A stretch of DNA of 64,000 nt. Origin: Streptococcus sp. 29896. Lineage in GTDB: Bacteria; Bacillota; Bacilli; Lactobacillales; Streptococcaceae. The translations under genes were made by a program, and so were the position numbers. Position 1 is the stretch's first letter. Each line of letters starts with the position of its first letter. The stretch spans positions 248,001 through 312,000 of the forward strand of contig NZ_CP118733.1 in assembly GCF_032594915.1 (NCBI RefSeq), read 5' to 3'. Below, one piece after another: positions 18,107 to 27,171 of this stretch. The notes under the pieces are model-generated. The model searched no databases, was not told where the DNA came from, and saw only the letters and a program-made list of their open reading frames with translations.

Positions 18107-18136
18107 AAACCGATTGCGACAAGCAGTCGGTTTTTT
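18107..18136 (+). terminator. Terminator of the UPF0237-UPF0210 operon
   Basis: ACCGATTGC-GACAA-GCAGTCGGT followed by TTTTT; one G-U pair in a nine-pair stem. Confidence 0.85.
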
Positions 18137-18173
18137 GCTATACTTAATAGTAAGAAAAGACAAGGAGAACACT

Positions 18174-18869
18174 ATGGCAGATGTAAGATTATATATTTCT
18201 CGACATGGGAAAACCATGTTTAATACCATCGGGCGCGTGCAGGGCTGGTGTGATACACCGCTGACCAAGGCTGGTGAGGAAGGGATTCGTGAATTGGGCT
18301 TGGGGCTCAAGGATGCGGGCATTGATTTTAAACTAGCCGTATCCAGTGACCTGGGGCGGACCGTTCAGACCATGACCATCGCCCAGCGTGAGTTGGGAAT
18401 TTTAGGAAAAATCCCATATTACCAAGACAAGCGTATCCGTGAATGGTGCTTTGGTAGTTTCGAAGGTATGTATGATGCCGAGCTTTTCCAAGGTGTCCTG
18501 CCTCGTTTGAAAGGGACAGTTGATGCGACAGGCATGTCCTTTGCGGAAATCGCAGCAGGTATCCAAGAAGCAGACACCGCTGGCTGGGCGGAATCATGGG
18601 AAGTTTTGAGCAATCGTATCCTGACAGGGTTTGAGGCTATCGCCCAAGACTTGGAAAAGCAGGGCGGCGGCAATGCCCTTGTGGTCAGTCATGGTATGAC
18701 CATTGCAACCCTAGCCCATCTGTTGGAGCCAGAGCGTGGAGCCAATGTCTTCCTGGATAACGGCTCAATTACCGTCCTCAAATACGAAAATGGCAAGCTT
18801 TTAATTGAAGCAGTTGGGGATTTGTCCTACCGCAAACGTGGGGCAGAATTGATTGCTCAAGGGGAATAA
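18174..18869 (+). CDS. Histidine phosphatase / phosphoglycerate mutase-like protein
   Basis: A 231-residue protein starting MADVRLYISRHGKTMFNT; RHG is the catalytic phospho-histidine motif of the family. The second catalytic His is in VVSHGMTIATLAH. Size and the inserted acidic region fit the cofactor-dependent PGM-like phosphatases of streptococci rather than GpmA itself, so the substrate is uncertain. The upstream in-frame extension is rejected because CAAGGAGAAC sits correctly for ATG 18174. A TATACT (18138-18143) is a likely -10. Confidence 0.85.
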   Translation: MADVRLYISRHGKTMFNTIGRVQGWCDTPLTKAGEEGIRELGLGLKDAGIDFKLAVSSDLGRTVQTMTIAQRELGILGKIPYYQDKRIREWCFGSFEGMYDAELFQGVLPRLKGTVDATGMSFAEIAAGIQEADTAGWAESWEVLSNRILTGFEAIAQDLEKQGGGNALVVSHGMTIATLAHLLEPERGANVFLDNGSITVLKYENGKLLIEAVGDLSYRKRGAELIAQGE

Positions 18870-18874
18870 GATAT

Positions 18875-18904
18875 AAAATCAGGGAGTTTTCTCTGATTTT
18901 TTTC
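18875..18904 (+). terminator. Terminator after the phosphatase gene
   Basis: AAATCAGGGAG-TTTT-CTCTGATTT with one bulge, then a run of T. Confidence 0.8.
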
Positions 18905-18940
18905 TTGGCAATCTACCATTCTAGGTCCTCAGACTGATTT

Positions 18941-19052
18941 TTAGCACTCTAGGTAAAAGAGTGCTAATTTTTTGTCTTTTTCTCTTGACAATCCATTTTT
19001 TCGGCGTATAATGGGAGTATAAAGTTTAGCACTCATCGTTATAGAGTGCTAA
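18941..19052 (+). promoter_or_regulatory. hrcA promoter with two CIRCE operators
   Basis: Two perfect CIRCE elements TTAGCACTC-N9-GAGTGCTAA occur at 18941-18967 and 19026-19052. Between them TTGACA (18985-18990), a 16-bp spacer and TATAAT (19007-19012) form a consensus promoter. HrcA bound at both sites would bracket the promoter. This is the class I heat-shock signal for hrcA-grpE-dnaK(-dnaJ). Confidence 0.95.
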
Positions 19053-19090
19053 AAATATAAAAATCAACACTGTTCATGAAAGGAGCGGAG

Positions 19091-20125
19091 ATGATTACCC
19101 AACGTCAAAATGATATTTTGAATCTGATTGTTGAATTGTTTACGCGCCATCATGAGCCAGTTGGTTCTAAGGCCTTGCAGGAGATGATTGCTTCTAGTTC
19201 GGCTACCATTCGCAATGATATGGCTAAGCTAGAGCAGTTGGGCTTGCTAGAAAAGGCTCACACGTCAAGTGGTCGAATGCCCAGTCGGGCTGGTTTTCAA
19301 TACTTTGTCAACCACTCGCTCAACTTGGAACACATCAATGAAGAAGATGTTTATCAGGTGGTCAAGGCCTTCGACTTTGAAGCCTTCAAGCTGGAAGATA
19401 TCTTGGAGCGGGCAAGTCAGGTCTTGGCAGATTTGACAGGCTACACTTCGGTCATCTTAGATGTGGAGCCGACCAGTCAGCAGTTGACTTCCTTTGACAT
19501 CGTGCAGCTCAGTAGCCACGATGCTCTGGCAGTCTTGACCTTGGACCAGTCCAAACCTGTCACTGTTCAGTTTGCCATTCCCAAGAACTTTTTGACTAGG
19601 GACTTGGAAGTGCTCAAACGCCTGGTGGATGAACGCTTCGTTGACCAGACGGTCTTGGCAATCCACTACAAGCTGCGGACGGAGATTCCCCAGGTGGTGC
19701 AGCGTTACTTTACCACGACGGACAATGTCTTGGATCTGATGGACTACATCTTTTCCAATCTCTTCCAAGAATCAGTCTTTATCAGTGGAAAGGTTGCTTC
19801 GCTGACCTATGGCAATCTCGCCACCTATCAGCTCTTGGATAGCCCACAGCTATTAGCCCCAGAGTTGCGGCAAGGCTTGGCGCCAAACCAGCAGACCAGC
19901 ATTTCTGTGGCGGAACATAGGGATCCTGCCCTAGCGGATGTGACAGTTATTCATCATCGCTTTCCAATCCCCTATCGGGGCATGGCCCAGATGAGTTTGC
20001 TTGGTCCTGTTGACATGGACTACCGTAGGCAGATGAGTTTAATCAACATCATCAGCCGCGTCCTATTTATGAAATTAACCGATTATTACCGATACTTAAG
20101 TAGTAATCATTATGAGGTAAATTAA
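19091..20125 (+). CDS. hrcA: Heat-inducible transcription repressor HrcA
   Basis: A 344-residue repressor that binds CIRCE and is folded by GroEL, so heat titrates it away. It starts [20 protein letters not shown] with an N-terminal winged helix ([30 protein letters not shown]) and the C-terminal HrcA dimerisation domain. AAAGGAGCGGAG directly precedes the ATG at 19091, preferred to the ATG at 19076. First gene of the chaperone cluster. The stop codon is immediately followed by a minus-oriented structured repeat. Confidence 0.96.
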   Translation: MITQRQNDILNLIVELFTRHHEPVGSKALQEMIASSSATIRNDMAKLEQLGLLEKAHTSSGRMPSRAGFQYFVNHSLNLEHINEEDVYQVVKAFDFEAFKLEDILERASQVLADLTGYTSVILDVEPTSQQLTSFDIVQLSSHDALAVLTLDQSKPVTVQFAIPKNFLTRDLEVLKRLVDERFVDQTVLAIHYKLRTEIPQVVQRYFTTTDNVLDLMDYIFSNLFQESVFISGKVASLTYGNLATYQLLDSPQLLAPELRQGLAPNQQTSISVAEHRDPALADVTVIHHRFPIPYRGMAQMSLLGPVDMDYRRQMSLINIISRVLFMKLTDYYRYLSSNHYEVN

Positions 20126-20226
20126 GATGTGAGGGCGTGAAGGAAACGATTGAAAAATAGGAGATTGACGCGGTGTCATCAGACACAAGGAAATCTATCT
20201 TTTTTCTGAGTTTCTAGCCCGAACTC
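20126..20226 (-). repeat. Structured repeat copy A (after hrcA)
   Basis: Read on the minus strand this shows GGGC ... AAAAAAGATA ... TTCCT-hairpin-GCGTCA ... CCTATTTTT ... ACGCCC. Helices: P1 GGGC/GCCC, P2 GAAAC/GTTTC, P3 GAAAAA/TTTTTC, internal loop AGATA/CCTA, P4 GATT/AATC, P5 GTGTC/GACAC. It begins on the base after the hrcA stop. Same fold as copies B, C and E with different stem sequences. No known family recognised. Confidence 0.75.
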
Positions 20227-20274
20227 AATTTATTATTTGTCAAAGTAATAATAGAAAATGAAGAGGTGAACAAC

Positions 20275-20787
20275 TTGTCAGAAGAAATCAAAAACGAAGA
20301 AATCGTAGAAGAGGTTGAAGCAACAGAAGAAGTTGTCGAAGCTCCTGAAAAATCAGAGTTGGATTTGGCAAACGAGCGTGCAGAGGAATTTGAAAACAAG
20401 TACCTCCGTGCCCACGCTGAAATGCAAAATATCCAACGCCGTGCCAACGAGGAACGCCAAACCATTCAGCGTTACCGTTCGCAAGACTTGGCCAAGAAAA
20501 TCTTGCCGAGCTTGGATAACTTGGAGCGTGCCCTTCAAGTCGAAGGTCTGACAGAAGATGTCAAAAAAGGCTTAGAAATGGTACAGGAAAGCTTGATTCA
20601 AGCCCTCAAAGAAGAAGGGGTGGAAGAAGTCGCAACAGATGTCTTTGACCCAAACCTTCACATGGCCATTCAAACTGTTCCAGCCACAGGCGACTGCCCA
20701 GCAGAACACATCGCACAAGTCTTCCAAAAAGGCTACAAGTTGCATGAACGCTTGCTGAGACCGGCTATGGTAGTCGTATCAGAATAA
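20275..20787 (+). CDS. grpE: Nucleotide exchange factor GrpE
   Basis: Cochaperone that releases ADP from DnaK. About 170 residues, with an acidic N-terminal tail, a long coiled coil ([19 protein letters not shown]) and the beta-domain ending [14 protein letters not shown]. The ORF opens with GTG at 20266, but AAGAGGTG is correctly spaced for the TTG at 20275, and [10 protein letters not shown] then aligns with the usual streptococcal start, so a TTG start is chosen. Its stop is immediately followed by an inverted-repeat element. Confidence 0.93.
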   Translation: MSEEIKNEEIVEEVEATEEVVEAPEKSELDLANERAEEFENKYLRAHAEMQNIQRRANEERQTIQRYRSQDLAKKILPSLDNLERALQVEGLTEDVKKGLEMVQESLIQALKEEGVEEVATDVFDPNLHMAIQTVPATGDCPAEHIAQVFQKGYKLHERLLRPAMVVVSE

Positions 20788-20893
20788 CTTAGTCTTCCAG
20801 TTTATCTTTTATTACTTCGTTAACTCGCCTTGCCGTACTCCAGTACTGTCTTCGGCTCGTTGCCTAGTACTAAAAGCAAACTGAAACACTAAG
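20788..20893. repeat. 106-bp inverted-repeat element abutting grpE (MITE/BOX-like)
   Basis: The left arm CTTAGTCTTCCAGTTT... pairs with the right arm ...AAACTGAAACACTAAG over about 28 positions with few mismatches. The roughly 48-bp interior holds GTACT-CC-AGTAC and, on the minus strand, GGAGTACGGCAAGGCGA, similar to the TACGGCAAGGCGA core of pneumococcal BOX repeats. The first base follows the grpE stop codon. No ORF. Confidence 0.65.
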
Positions 20894-21032
20894 GTCGCTC
20901 TGCTATTTCCGAAAAAAGAAAACTTGACCGAAATGTCGTTAAACTACTTGAAATAAGAAAATGCGAGTTAATGACTCGCAAAATCTGCACTACTTAAGAA
21001 GAGTGTATCAAATAAAAGAAAATTAAATTTTT
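20894..21032 (+). other. Intergenic spacer with a degenerate structured-repeat fragment
   Basis: No gene seen. GAAAAAAGAAAACTTGACCG (from 20920) resembles the minus-oriented P3-P4 segment of copy C (GAAAAATAGGAACTTGACGC), so it may be a decayed copy. A small hairpin GCGAGT-TAATG-ACTCGC lies at 20963-20979 without a clear U-tract. The rest is AT-rich. Confidence 0.4.
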
Positions 21033-22975
<1,943 letters not shown>

Positions 22976-22980
22976 GTCAA

Positions 22981-23082
22981 GATGTGAGAGCGTTAAAAGA
23001 ACGACAGAAAAATAGGAACTTGACGCTGAATGCTTGCATTCAAGGAAAGTTATCTTTTTTCCGAAGTTCTTAGCTCGAACTC
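22981..23082 (-). repeat. Structured repeat copy C (after dnaK)
   Basis: Minus-strand fold: P1 GAGC/GCTC, P2 AAGAAC/GTTCTT, P3 GAAAAA/TTTTTC, internal loop AGATA/CCTA, P4 ACTT/AAGT, P5 TGAATGC/GCATTCA (23027-23042). About 75% identical to copy A, with several paired changes (GGGC/GCCC to GAGC/GCTC). Starts five bases after the dnaK stop, in the same orientation as copy A after hrcA. Confidence 0.75.
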
Positions 23083-23134
23083 AGTTCTCATCTTCTCGAG
23101 AATAGAAATCATTCGTCAATAAAATTTCCGATCA

Positions 23135-23162
23135 CAGAGGTTGCAACCCAGCCTCTGTTTTT
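23135..23162 (+). terminator. Intrinsic terminator downstream of dnaK
   Basis: CAGAGG, an 11-base loop, CCTCTG and TTTTT. It suggests part of the transcription stops after dnaK, so dnaJ is expressed by read-through or from an unrecognised promoter. Confidence 0.7.
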
Positions 23163-23199
23163 GGGTAAATACCCTTCTAACTTTTACAGAATTGAATAC

Positions 23200-23330
23200 T
23201 CCTACGACTCTGTGAAAAAGTCAAAAAGTCTGGGGATAGACTTTTTGAGGAATACCTGTCGCTTATTGTTTTTGTGCGACAGGGCTGAAAGTGTCTGCTG
23301 GACACTTTCACTCCCTATTTTCACTTTGTC
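23200..23330 (+). repeat. Structured repeat copy F, expanded variant
   Basis: A closing helix GTGAAAA (23212-23218) / TTTTCAC (23318-23324), next to TCCCTA, matches P3 plus the CCTA loop of the family. The interior is enlarged with three hairpins: AAAAAGTCT/AGACTTTTT, CTGTCGC/GCGACAG and GAAAGTGTC/GACACTTTC. It is followed by TCTAACTTTTACAG, also present at 23176, and a partial module GAAAGGAAAGTGTTCG...CGAAC-CCGGGCTA (23342-23374). Confidence 0.55.
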
Positions 23331-23390
23331 TAACTTTTACAGAAAGGAAAGTGTTCGCAATCGAACCCGGGCTACTTTCTAAATTTTAAA

Positions 23391-23512
23391 GAAAGGAATA
23401 CAAGTTCGGTAATTCGAACACAGGCTAAAAACCTAGTGAAAAAGATAAACTTCCTAGTGTGTTTTACACACTGCGTCAGTTTCCTATTTTCACTTTTCTC
23501 AAACCATGTATA
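23391..23512 (+). repeat. Structured repeat copy D (tandem, upstream of dnaJ)
   Basis: A unit of 122 bp from GAAAGGA to the next GAAAGGA. A leading hairpin GTTCG/CGAAC (23404-23419) is followed by P3 AGTGAAAA/TTTTCACT (23435-23442 with 23487-23494), internal loop AGATA/CCTA, P4 AACT/AGTT and P5 AGTGTGT/ACACACT (23456-23472), then GCGTCA. The outer helices P1/P2 are not evident in this copy. Confidence 0.7.
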
Positions 23513-23638
23513 GAAAGGAAAGTGTTCGTAACTGAACACGGGCTACGGACTGTGCCAAAAAGATAGTTTTTCCTAGGACGGTGACGTCCAGCGTCAAAAC
23601 TCCTATTTTGGCTGTATCCGCTTAACGCCCTTAGTATC
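23513..23638 (+). repeat. Structured repeat copy E (immediately before dnaJ)
   Basis: A leading hairpin GTGTTC/GAACAC (23522-23539), then P1 GGGC/GCCC (23540-23543 with 23627-23630), P2 CGGA/TCCG, P3 GCCAAAA/TTTTGGC, internal loop AGATA/CCTA, P4 GTTTT/AAAAC and P5 GGACG/CGTCC (23576-23589). The tail CGCCCTTAGTATC ends four bases before the dnaJ ATG and resembles the tail of copy B before dnaK. Confidence 0.75.
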
Positions 23639-23642
23639 TTAT

Positions 23643-24779
23643 ATGAACAACACAGAATTTTACGATCGTCTGGGCGTTTCTAAGAGCGCTTCGCCAGACG
23701 AGATTAAGAAGGCTTATCGGAAGCTTTCGAAGAAATACCATCCAGATATTAACAAGGATCCGGGTGCGGAGGATAAATACAAGGAGGTCCAAGAGGCTTA
23801 TGAAACCTTGAGCGATCCGCAAAAACGGTCTGCCTATGACCAGTATGGTCCTGCTGGAGCAAACGGTGGCTTCGGCGGAGGAGCAGGTGGTTTTGGTGGT
23901 TTCGACGGAGCGGGCTTCGGCGGCTTTGAAGATATCTTCTCTAGCTTCTTTGGTGGGGGTGGTGCGACCCGTAATCCCAATGCACCTCGTCAAGGTGATG
24001 ATCTCCAATACCGTGTCAACCTCAAGTTTGAAGAAGCGATTTTTGGTGTGGAGCGTGAAGTGTCCTATAATCGTGAGGCCACCTGTCGGACCTGTACGGG
24101 TTCGGGTGCCAAACCTGGAACTAGTCCTGTAACCTGTGGTCGCTGTCATGGTTCTGGAGTGATCAATGTGGACACACAAACACCACTTGGTACCATGCGC
24201 CGTCAAATGACCTGTGATGTCTGTCATGGTCGTGGAAAACAAATCAAAGACCCATGTACAACCTGTCATGGAACAGGTCATGAAAAACAAGCCCATACGG
24301 TAACAGTCAAGGTTCCAGCTGGTGTCGAGACTGGTCAGCGCATTCGATTGGCTGGTCAGGGCGAGGCTGGCTTCAATGGTGGTCCGTATGGAGATCTCTA
24401 TGTGGTGGTACAAGTCCAAGCATCGGACAAGTTTGAACGTGACGGGACAACTATTCATTACAAGTTGAGTTTGAACTTTGTACAGGCAGCCTTGGGTGAC
24501 ACCGTTCATGTCCCAACTGTTCATGGCGATGTTGATTTGGTCATTCCAGAAGGGACGCAGACTGGTAAAACCTTCCGACTTAAAGGAAAAGGTGCACCAA
24601 GTGTTCGTGGTGGAGTAATTGGTGATCAATATGTCACAGTAAATGTCGTCACTCCGACAGGTTTGAACGATCGCCAACGTGCAGCTCTTAAAGAATTTGC
24701 ATCTGCTGGAAATATTGATGTTAAACCTCATAAAAAAGGCTTTTTTGACAAGGTAAAAGATGCTTTTGATGAGCTCTAA
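23643..24779 (+). CDS. dnaJ: Chaperone protein DnaJ (Hsp40)
   Basis: Type I Hsp40 of 378 residues that delivers substrates to DnaK and stimulates its ATPase. J domain with KYHPDIN (HPD motif, about residues 30-36), a Gly/Phe-rich linker (residues 75-110), and four zinc-finger repeats [32 protein letters not shown], then the C-terminal peptide-binding domains. It is separated from dnaK by about 670 bp of repeats. The ATG has no Shine-Dalgarno and follows copy E by four bases. Its terminator is split by an insertion sequence. Confidence 0.96.
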   Translation: MNNTEFYDRLGVSKSASPDEIKKAYRKLSKKYHPDINKDPGAEDKYKEVQEAYETLSDPQKRSAYDQYGPAGANGGFGGGAGGFGGFDGAGFGGFEDIFSSFFGGGGATRNPNAPRQGDDLQYRVNLKFEEAIFGVEREVSYNREATCRTCTGSGAKPGTSPVTCGRCHGSGVINVDTQTPLGTMRRQMTCDVCHGRGKQIKDPCTTCHGTGHEKQAHTVTVKVPAGVETGQRIRLAGQGEAGFNGGPYGDLYVVVQVQASDKFERDGTTIHYKLSLNFVQAALGDTVHVPTVHGDVDLVIPEGTQTGKTFRLKGKGAPSVRGGVIGDQYVTVNVVTPTGLNDRQRAALKEFASAGNIDVKPHKKGFFDKVKDAFDEL

Positions 24780-24830
24780 GCAGATAAAAAGACTGGTTTT
24801 TGAACTGCCCCCAAAAAGTTGGACAAATAA

Positions 24831-25664
24831 TTATTGAAAGGATTTAGTTCTGTATTGGACAGGACTAAGTCCTTTTAATTTTGCTTTTATTCGTTTGTTG
24901 TTGTAGTAAAAAATATAATCTGTAATAGCTTCTTCAAGCTCATCAAGTGATTGATAAGATGTCTCGAGTCCATAAAACATTTCAGATTTGAGAATGCCAA
25001 AGAAAGACTCCATCATCCCATTATCTGGGCTATTCCCTTTGCGGGACATGGATGGTCGAATGCCTTTGGTTTCCAAAAAGTAATGGTAAGACTGGTGCTG
25101 GTATTGCCAACCTTGATCGCTGTGGAGAATAGTCCCACTGTATAAATCTGCTGGAAAAGCCTTCGCAAGCATGGTTTGAACCTGTTTCAAGTCAGGTGAC
25201 CGAGACAGGGTAAAATCAATAATCTCACTATTATAGCCGTCAAGAACAGGCGATAAGTAGAGTTTCCCTTCAGGCAAAGCAAACTCCGTCACATCGGTAT
25301 AACATTTTTCATAAGGCTTAGATCCCTCAAACTGACGTTTAATCAGATTATCAGCCTTCTTACCCAACTCACCTTTGTAAGAAGCATACTTGCGCTTACG
25401 ACGAATACGAGCCGCTAAGCCCATGACTGTCATCAAGCGCTGCACCTTTTTGTGGTTGATGAAGAAACCTCGATTTCTGAGTTCTAAATAAATCCGACGA
25501 TAGCCGTAATTACCTTTATGGTCATCATAAATGGCTTGAATTTCAGCCTTAATGGCTTTGTTCTTGTCGGGTTTATCCAGTTGCTTGACTTGATAATAAT
25601 AAGTTGAGCGAGGCATTTTAGCTGTCGCAAGTAGGAGGTCTAGTCGGAATCCTCCTTGGACCAT
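24831..25664 (-). CDS. IS3-family transposase OrfB (DDE integrase domain)
   Basis: A 277-residue catalytic part with HTH_21-type N-terminus ([13 protein letters not shown]) and rve integrase core. The DDE residues appear in [18 protein letters not shown] and the C-terminal [19 protein letters not shown]. Normally produced as an OrfAB fusion by -1 frameshifting at the overlap with orfA (25640-25664). An ATG at 25664 would also permit separate translation. No stop codons or truncation, so it is potentially active. Confidence 0.92.
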   Translation of the reverse strand: MVQGGFRLDLLLATAKMPRSTYYYQVKQLDKPDKNKAIKAEIQAIYDDHKGNYGYRRIYLELRNRGFFINHKKVQRLMTVMGLAARIRRKRKYASYKGELGKKADNLIKRQFEGSKPYEKCYTDVTEFALPEGKLYLSPVLDGYNSEIIDFTLSRSPDLKQVQTMLAKAFPADLYSGTILHSDQGWQYQHQSYHYFLETKGIRPSMSRKGNSPDNGMMESFFGILKSEMFYGLETSYQSLDELEEAITDYIFYYNNKRIKAKLKGLSPVQYRTKSFQ

Positions 25665-26176
25665 ATCTCTAATTGTTTCTGCTGTTCGCGCACTAGTGTT
25701 TCGTCCCTCAAGCGAAGTTCTCTCAACTTTTTTAGGAAGGCCACCTCAGTTCGAAGACGTTCATTTTCCTCTTGAAGGCGCTCTAATTCCGTCATCTCTT
25801 CCCAGGTTTTCTTGCGTTTACGTCCCATCTTGCTCGGTCTCCCTCTTGGTTTTTCAAGAATAGTATACCCGTTTTTCTTGTATTGTGCTATCCAATTGGG
25901 AAGCATTCCTCGATTTGGCAAGGCATAATCAAGGGAAACTGAGAGTTGAGAACACCCATGAATCAAGACCTTATCCATTATTTCTTGCTTTAATTCAGGT
26001 GAATAATACCTATTTTTACCTTTTTCAACGCTTTCCACGCCATATCGATCCATGAGTTTTATCATGTATGTGAGATTGGCAATAGTGACCTTGTATATCT
26101 GGCTAAGGTTGACCCACGACACGCCACTCTTTCTCAGCTCATATATTTCTAGTTTATCTTCATAACTTAATTTCAT
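25640..26176 (-). CDS. IS3-family transposase OrfA (DNA-binding)
   Basis: A 178-residue protein beginning [21 protein letters not shown], with helix-turn-helix motifs for terminal-repeat binding and a C-terminal leucine-zipper-like coiled coil ([22 protein letters not shown]) for multimerisation. Typical for the IS150 subgroup. It overlaps orfB by 25 bp. Confidence 0.92.
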   Translation of the reverse strand: MKLSYEDKLEIYELRKSGVSWVNLSQIYKVTIANLTYMIKLMDRYGVESVEKGKNRYYSPELKQEIMDKVLIHGCSQLSVSLDYALPNRGMLPNWIAQYKKNGYTILEKPRGRPSKMGRKRKKTWEEMTELERLQEENERLRTEVAFLKKLRELRLRDETLVREQQKQLEIWSKEDSD

Positions 26177-26335
26177 AAGAAAAACACCCCAATCGTTAGA
26201 TTTTGTGTCTAACTTTTGGGGTGCAGTTCATTTTCCAGTCTTTTTTTTGCCCATAAAAAAGTAGATCAGTTTTTTTCGATAGCTATAAATAAATGTGATA
26301 CAATAAAAAATAGAAAAAAGAGGTCGAGGTTTGGC

Positions 26336-27163
26336 ATGAAATCGTGGGTTGAGAATGTGGCCATAAAAAAATACGAAGATCGGTCTGGCTTGACAGGTTT
26401 GAAACAGGGACCACTGGTGTGGACCGAGGTCTTTTTGCGCGAAGTCAATCGTCAGTCCAATACAGGGATTTTACATTTTTGGCCCATGGACCAAACGGTC
26501 ATTCTGGGGATGATGGACAGTCAGGTGGCCCAGCTGGACAAGGGCTTGGCCAGTATTGGTCAGGCGGGCTACAGTCCTATTATTCGGAGTTTGGGCGGTT
26601 TGGCAGTTGTTGCGGATGAAGGGATTTTAAATGTCACTCTGATCTTGCCCAATCCTGCTGGTCACAAGGTTGATTTGCGGGAGTCTTATCAGGTCATGGT
26701 GGATTTGATTGCCCAGGCGCTTTCGGATTTTCCTTTCAAGGTGGTCAGTGGTGAGGTGGCCACTTCCTACTGTCCTGGGACCTACGACCTTAGTATCAAG
26801 GGGCGGAAGTTTGCTGGATTGGCTCAGCGGATTTACCAAGAGGCCATTGCCATCTCTGCCTATATCAGTGTATCAGGCAATCAAGTCAAACGAGGGCAAG
26901 TGGTGGCTGATTTTTATGCAGCAAGTTTTGCTCCGCAAGAAGTATCGGACCGATTTCCGCAAGTAAATCCGGATTCGATGGCCAATCTGTCAGACTTGGT
27001 CGGTCAGGATGTGACGGTGGAGGATATGAAAACACGAATTGAGCGTGTCTTGATTGAAAACGGAGCTTTTCTGACCACCTTTTATCCCTCGTCAGACAAT
27101 ATGGCTGATTTTATGGCGCTGGGAAAGACCATCAAGCAGTCTATGGAAAAATATGGTATCTAG
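26336..27163 (+). CDS. LipL-like octanoyl/lipoyl protein transferase
   Basis: A 275-residue biotin/lipoate A/B protein ligase-fold enzyme. ATSYCPGTYDLSIKGRKFAGLAQR carries the Cys and Lys arrangement of LipL, the octanoyl-[GcvH]:protein amidotransferase of Bacillus, distinct from ATP-using LplA. RSLGGLAVVADEGILN is the acyl-pocket loop. It starts at ATG 26336 after GAGGTTTGGC, with TGATACAAT (26296-26304) as an extended -10. It opens the SirTM/GcvH-L operon, so its likely partner is the GcvH-like carrier encoded 2 kb downstream. Substrate is inferred. Confidence 0.8.
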   Translation: MKSWVENVAIKKYEDRSGLTGLKQGPLVWTEVFLREVNRQSNTGILHFWPMDQTVILGMMDSQVAQLDKGLASIGQAGYSPIIRSLGGLAVVADEGILNVTLILPNPAGHKVDLRESYQVMVDLIAQALSDFPFKVVSGEVATSYCPGTYDLSIKGRKFAGLAQRIYQEAIAISAYISVSGNQVKRGQVVADFYAASFAPQEVSDRFPQVNPDSMANLSDLVGQDVTVEDMKTRIERVLIENGAFLTTFYPSSDNMADFMALGKTIKQSMEKYGI

Positions 27164-27171
27164 GAGGAAAT

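Larger units (their letters stand above)
24801..26230 (-). mobile_element. IS3-family insertion sequence (IS150 group, IS861-like)
   Basis: A 1430-bp element bounded by imperfect inverted repeats: TGAACTGC-CCCCAAAAAGTT at 24801 and, on the other strand from 26230, TGAACTGCACCCCAAAAGTT. Flanking TTTT on both sides fits a 3-4 bp target duplication. Two overlapping ORFs (orfA, orfB) in -1 relation encode an intact-looking transposase. Naming as IS861-like is from memory of the protein sequence. Confidence 0.9.
24786..26243 (+). terminator. dnaJ terminator interrupted by an IS element
   Basis: AAAAAGACTGG-TTTT (24786-24800) on the left and TTTT-CCAGTCTTTTTTTT (26231 onward) on the right of the IS would reassemble into a hairpin GACTGG-TTTT-CCAGTC with a U-tract. 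The TTTT loop is duplicated at the junctions. Confidence 0.75.

Noticed and set aside
23161..23382. 73-codon open frame in the dnaK-dnaJ spacer
   Set aside because: It runs through hairpins of the structured repeats, has no ribosome-binding site and reads as low-quality Cys/Leu/Ser sequence, so it is a by-product of the repeats.
23631..24731. 366-codon open frame antisense to dnaJ
   Set aside because: Mirror frame of a Gly/Asp-rich gene; no promoter or Shine-Dalgarno and the sense frame has all DnaJ motifs.
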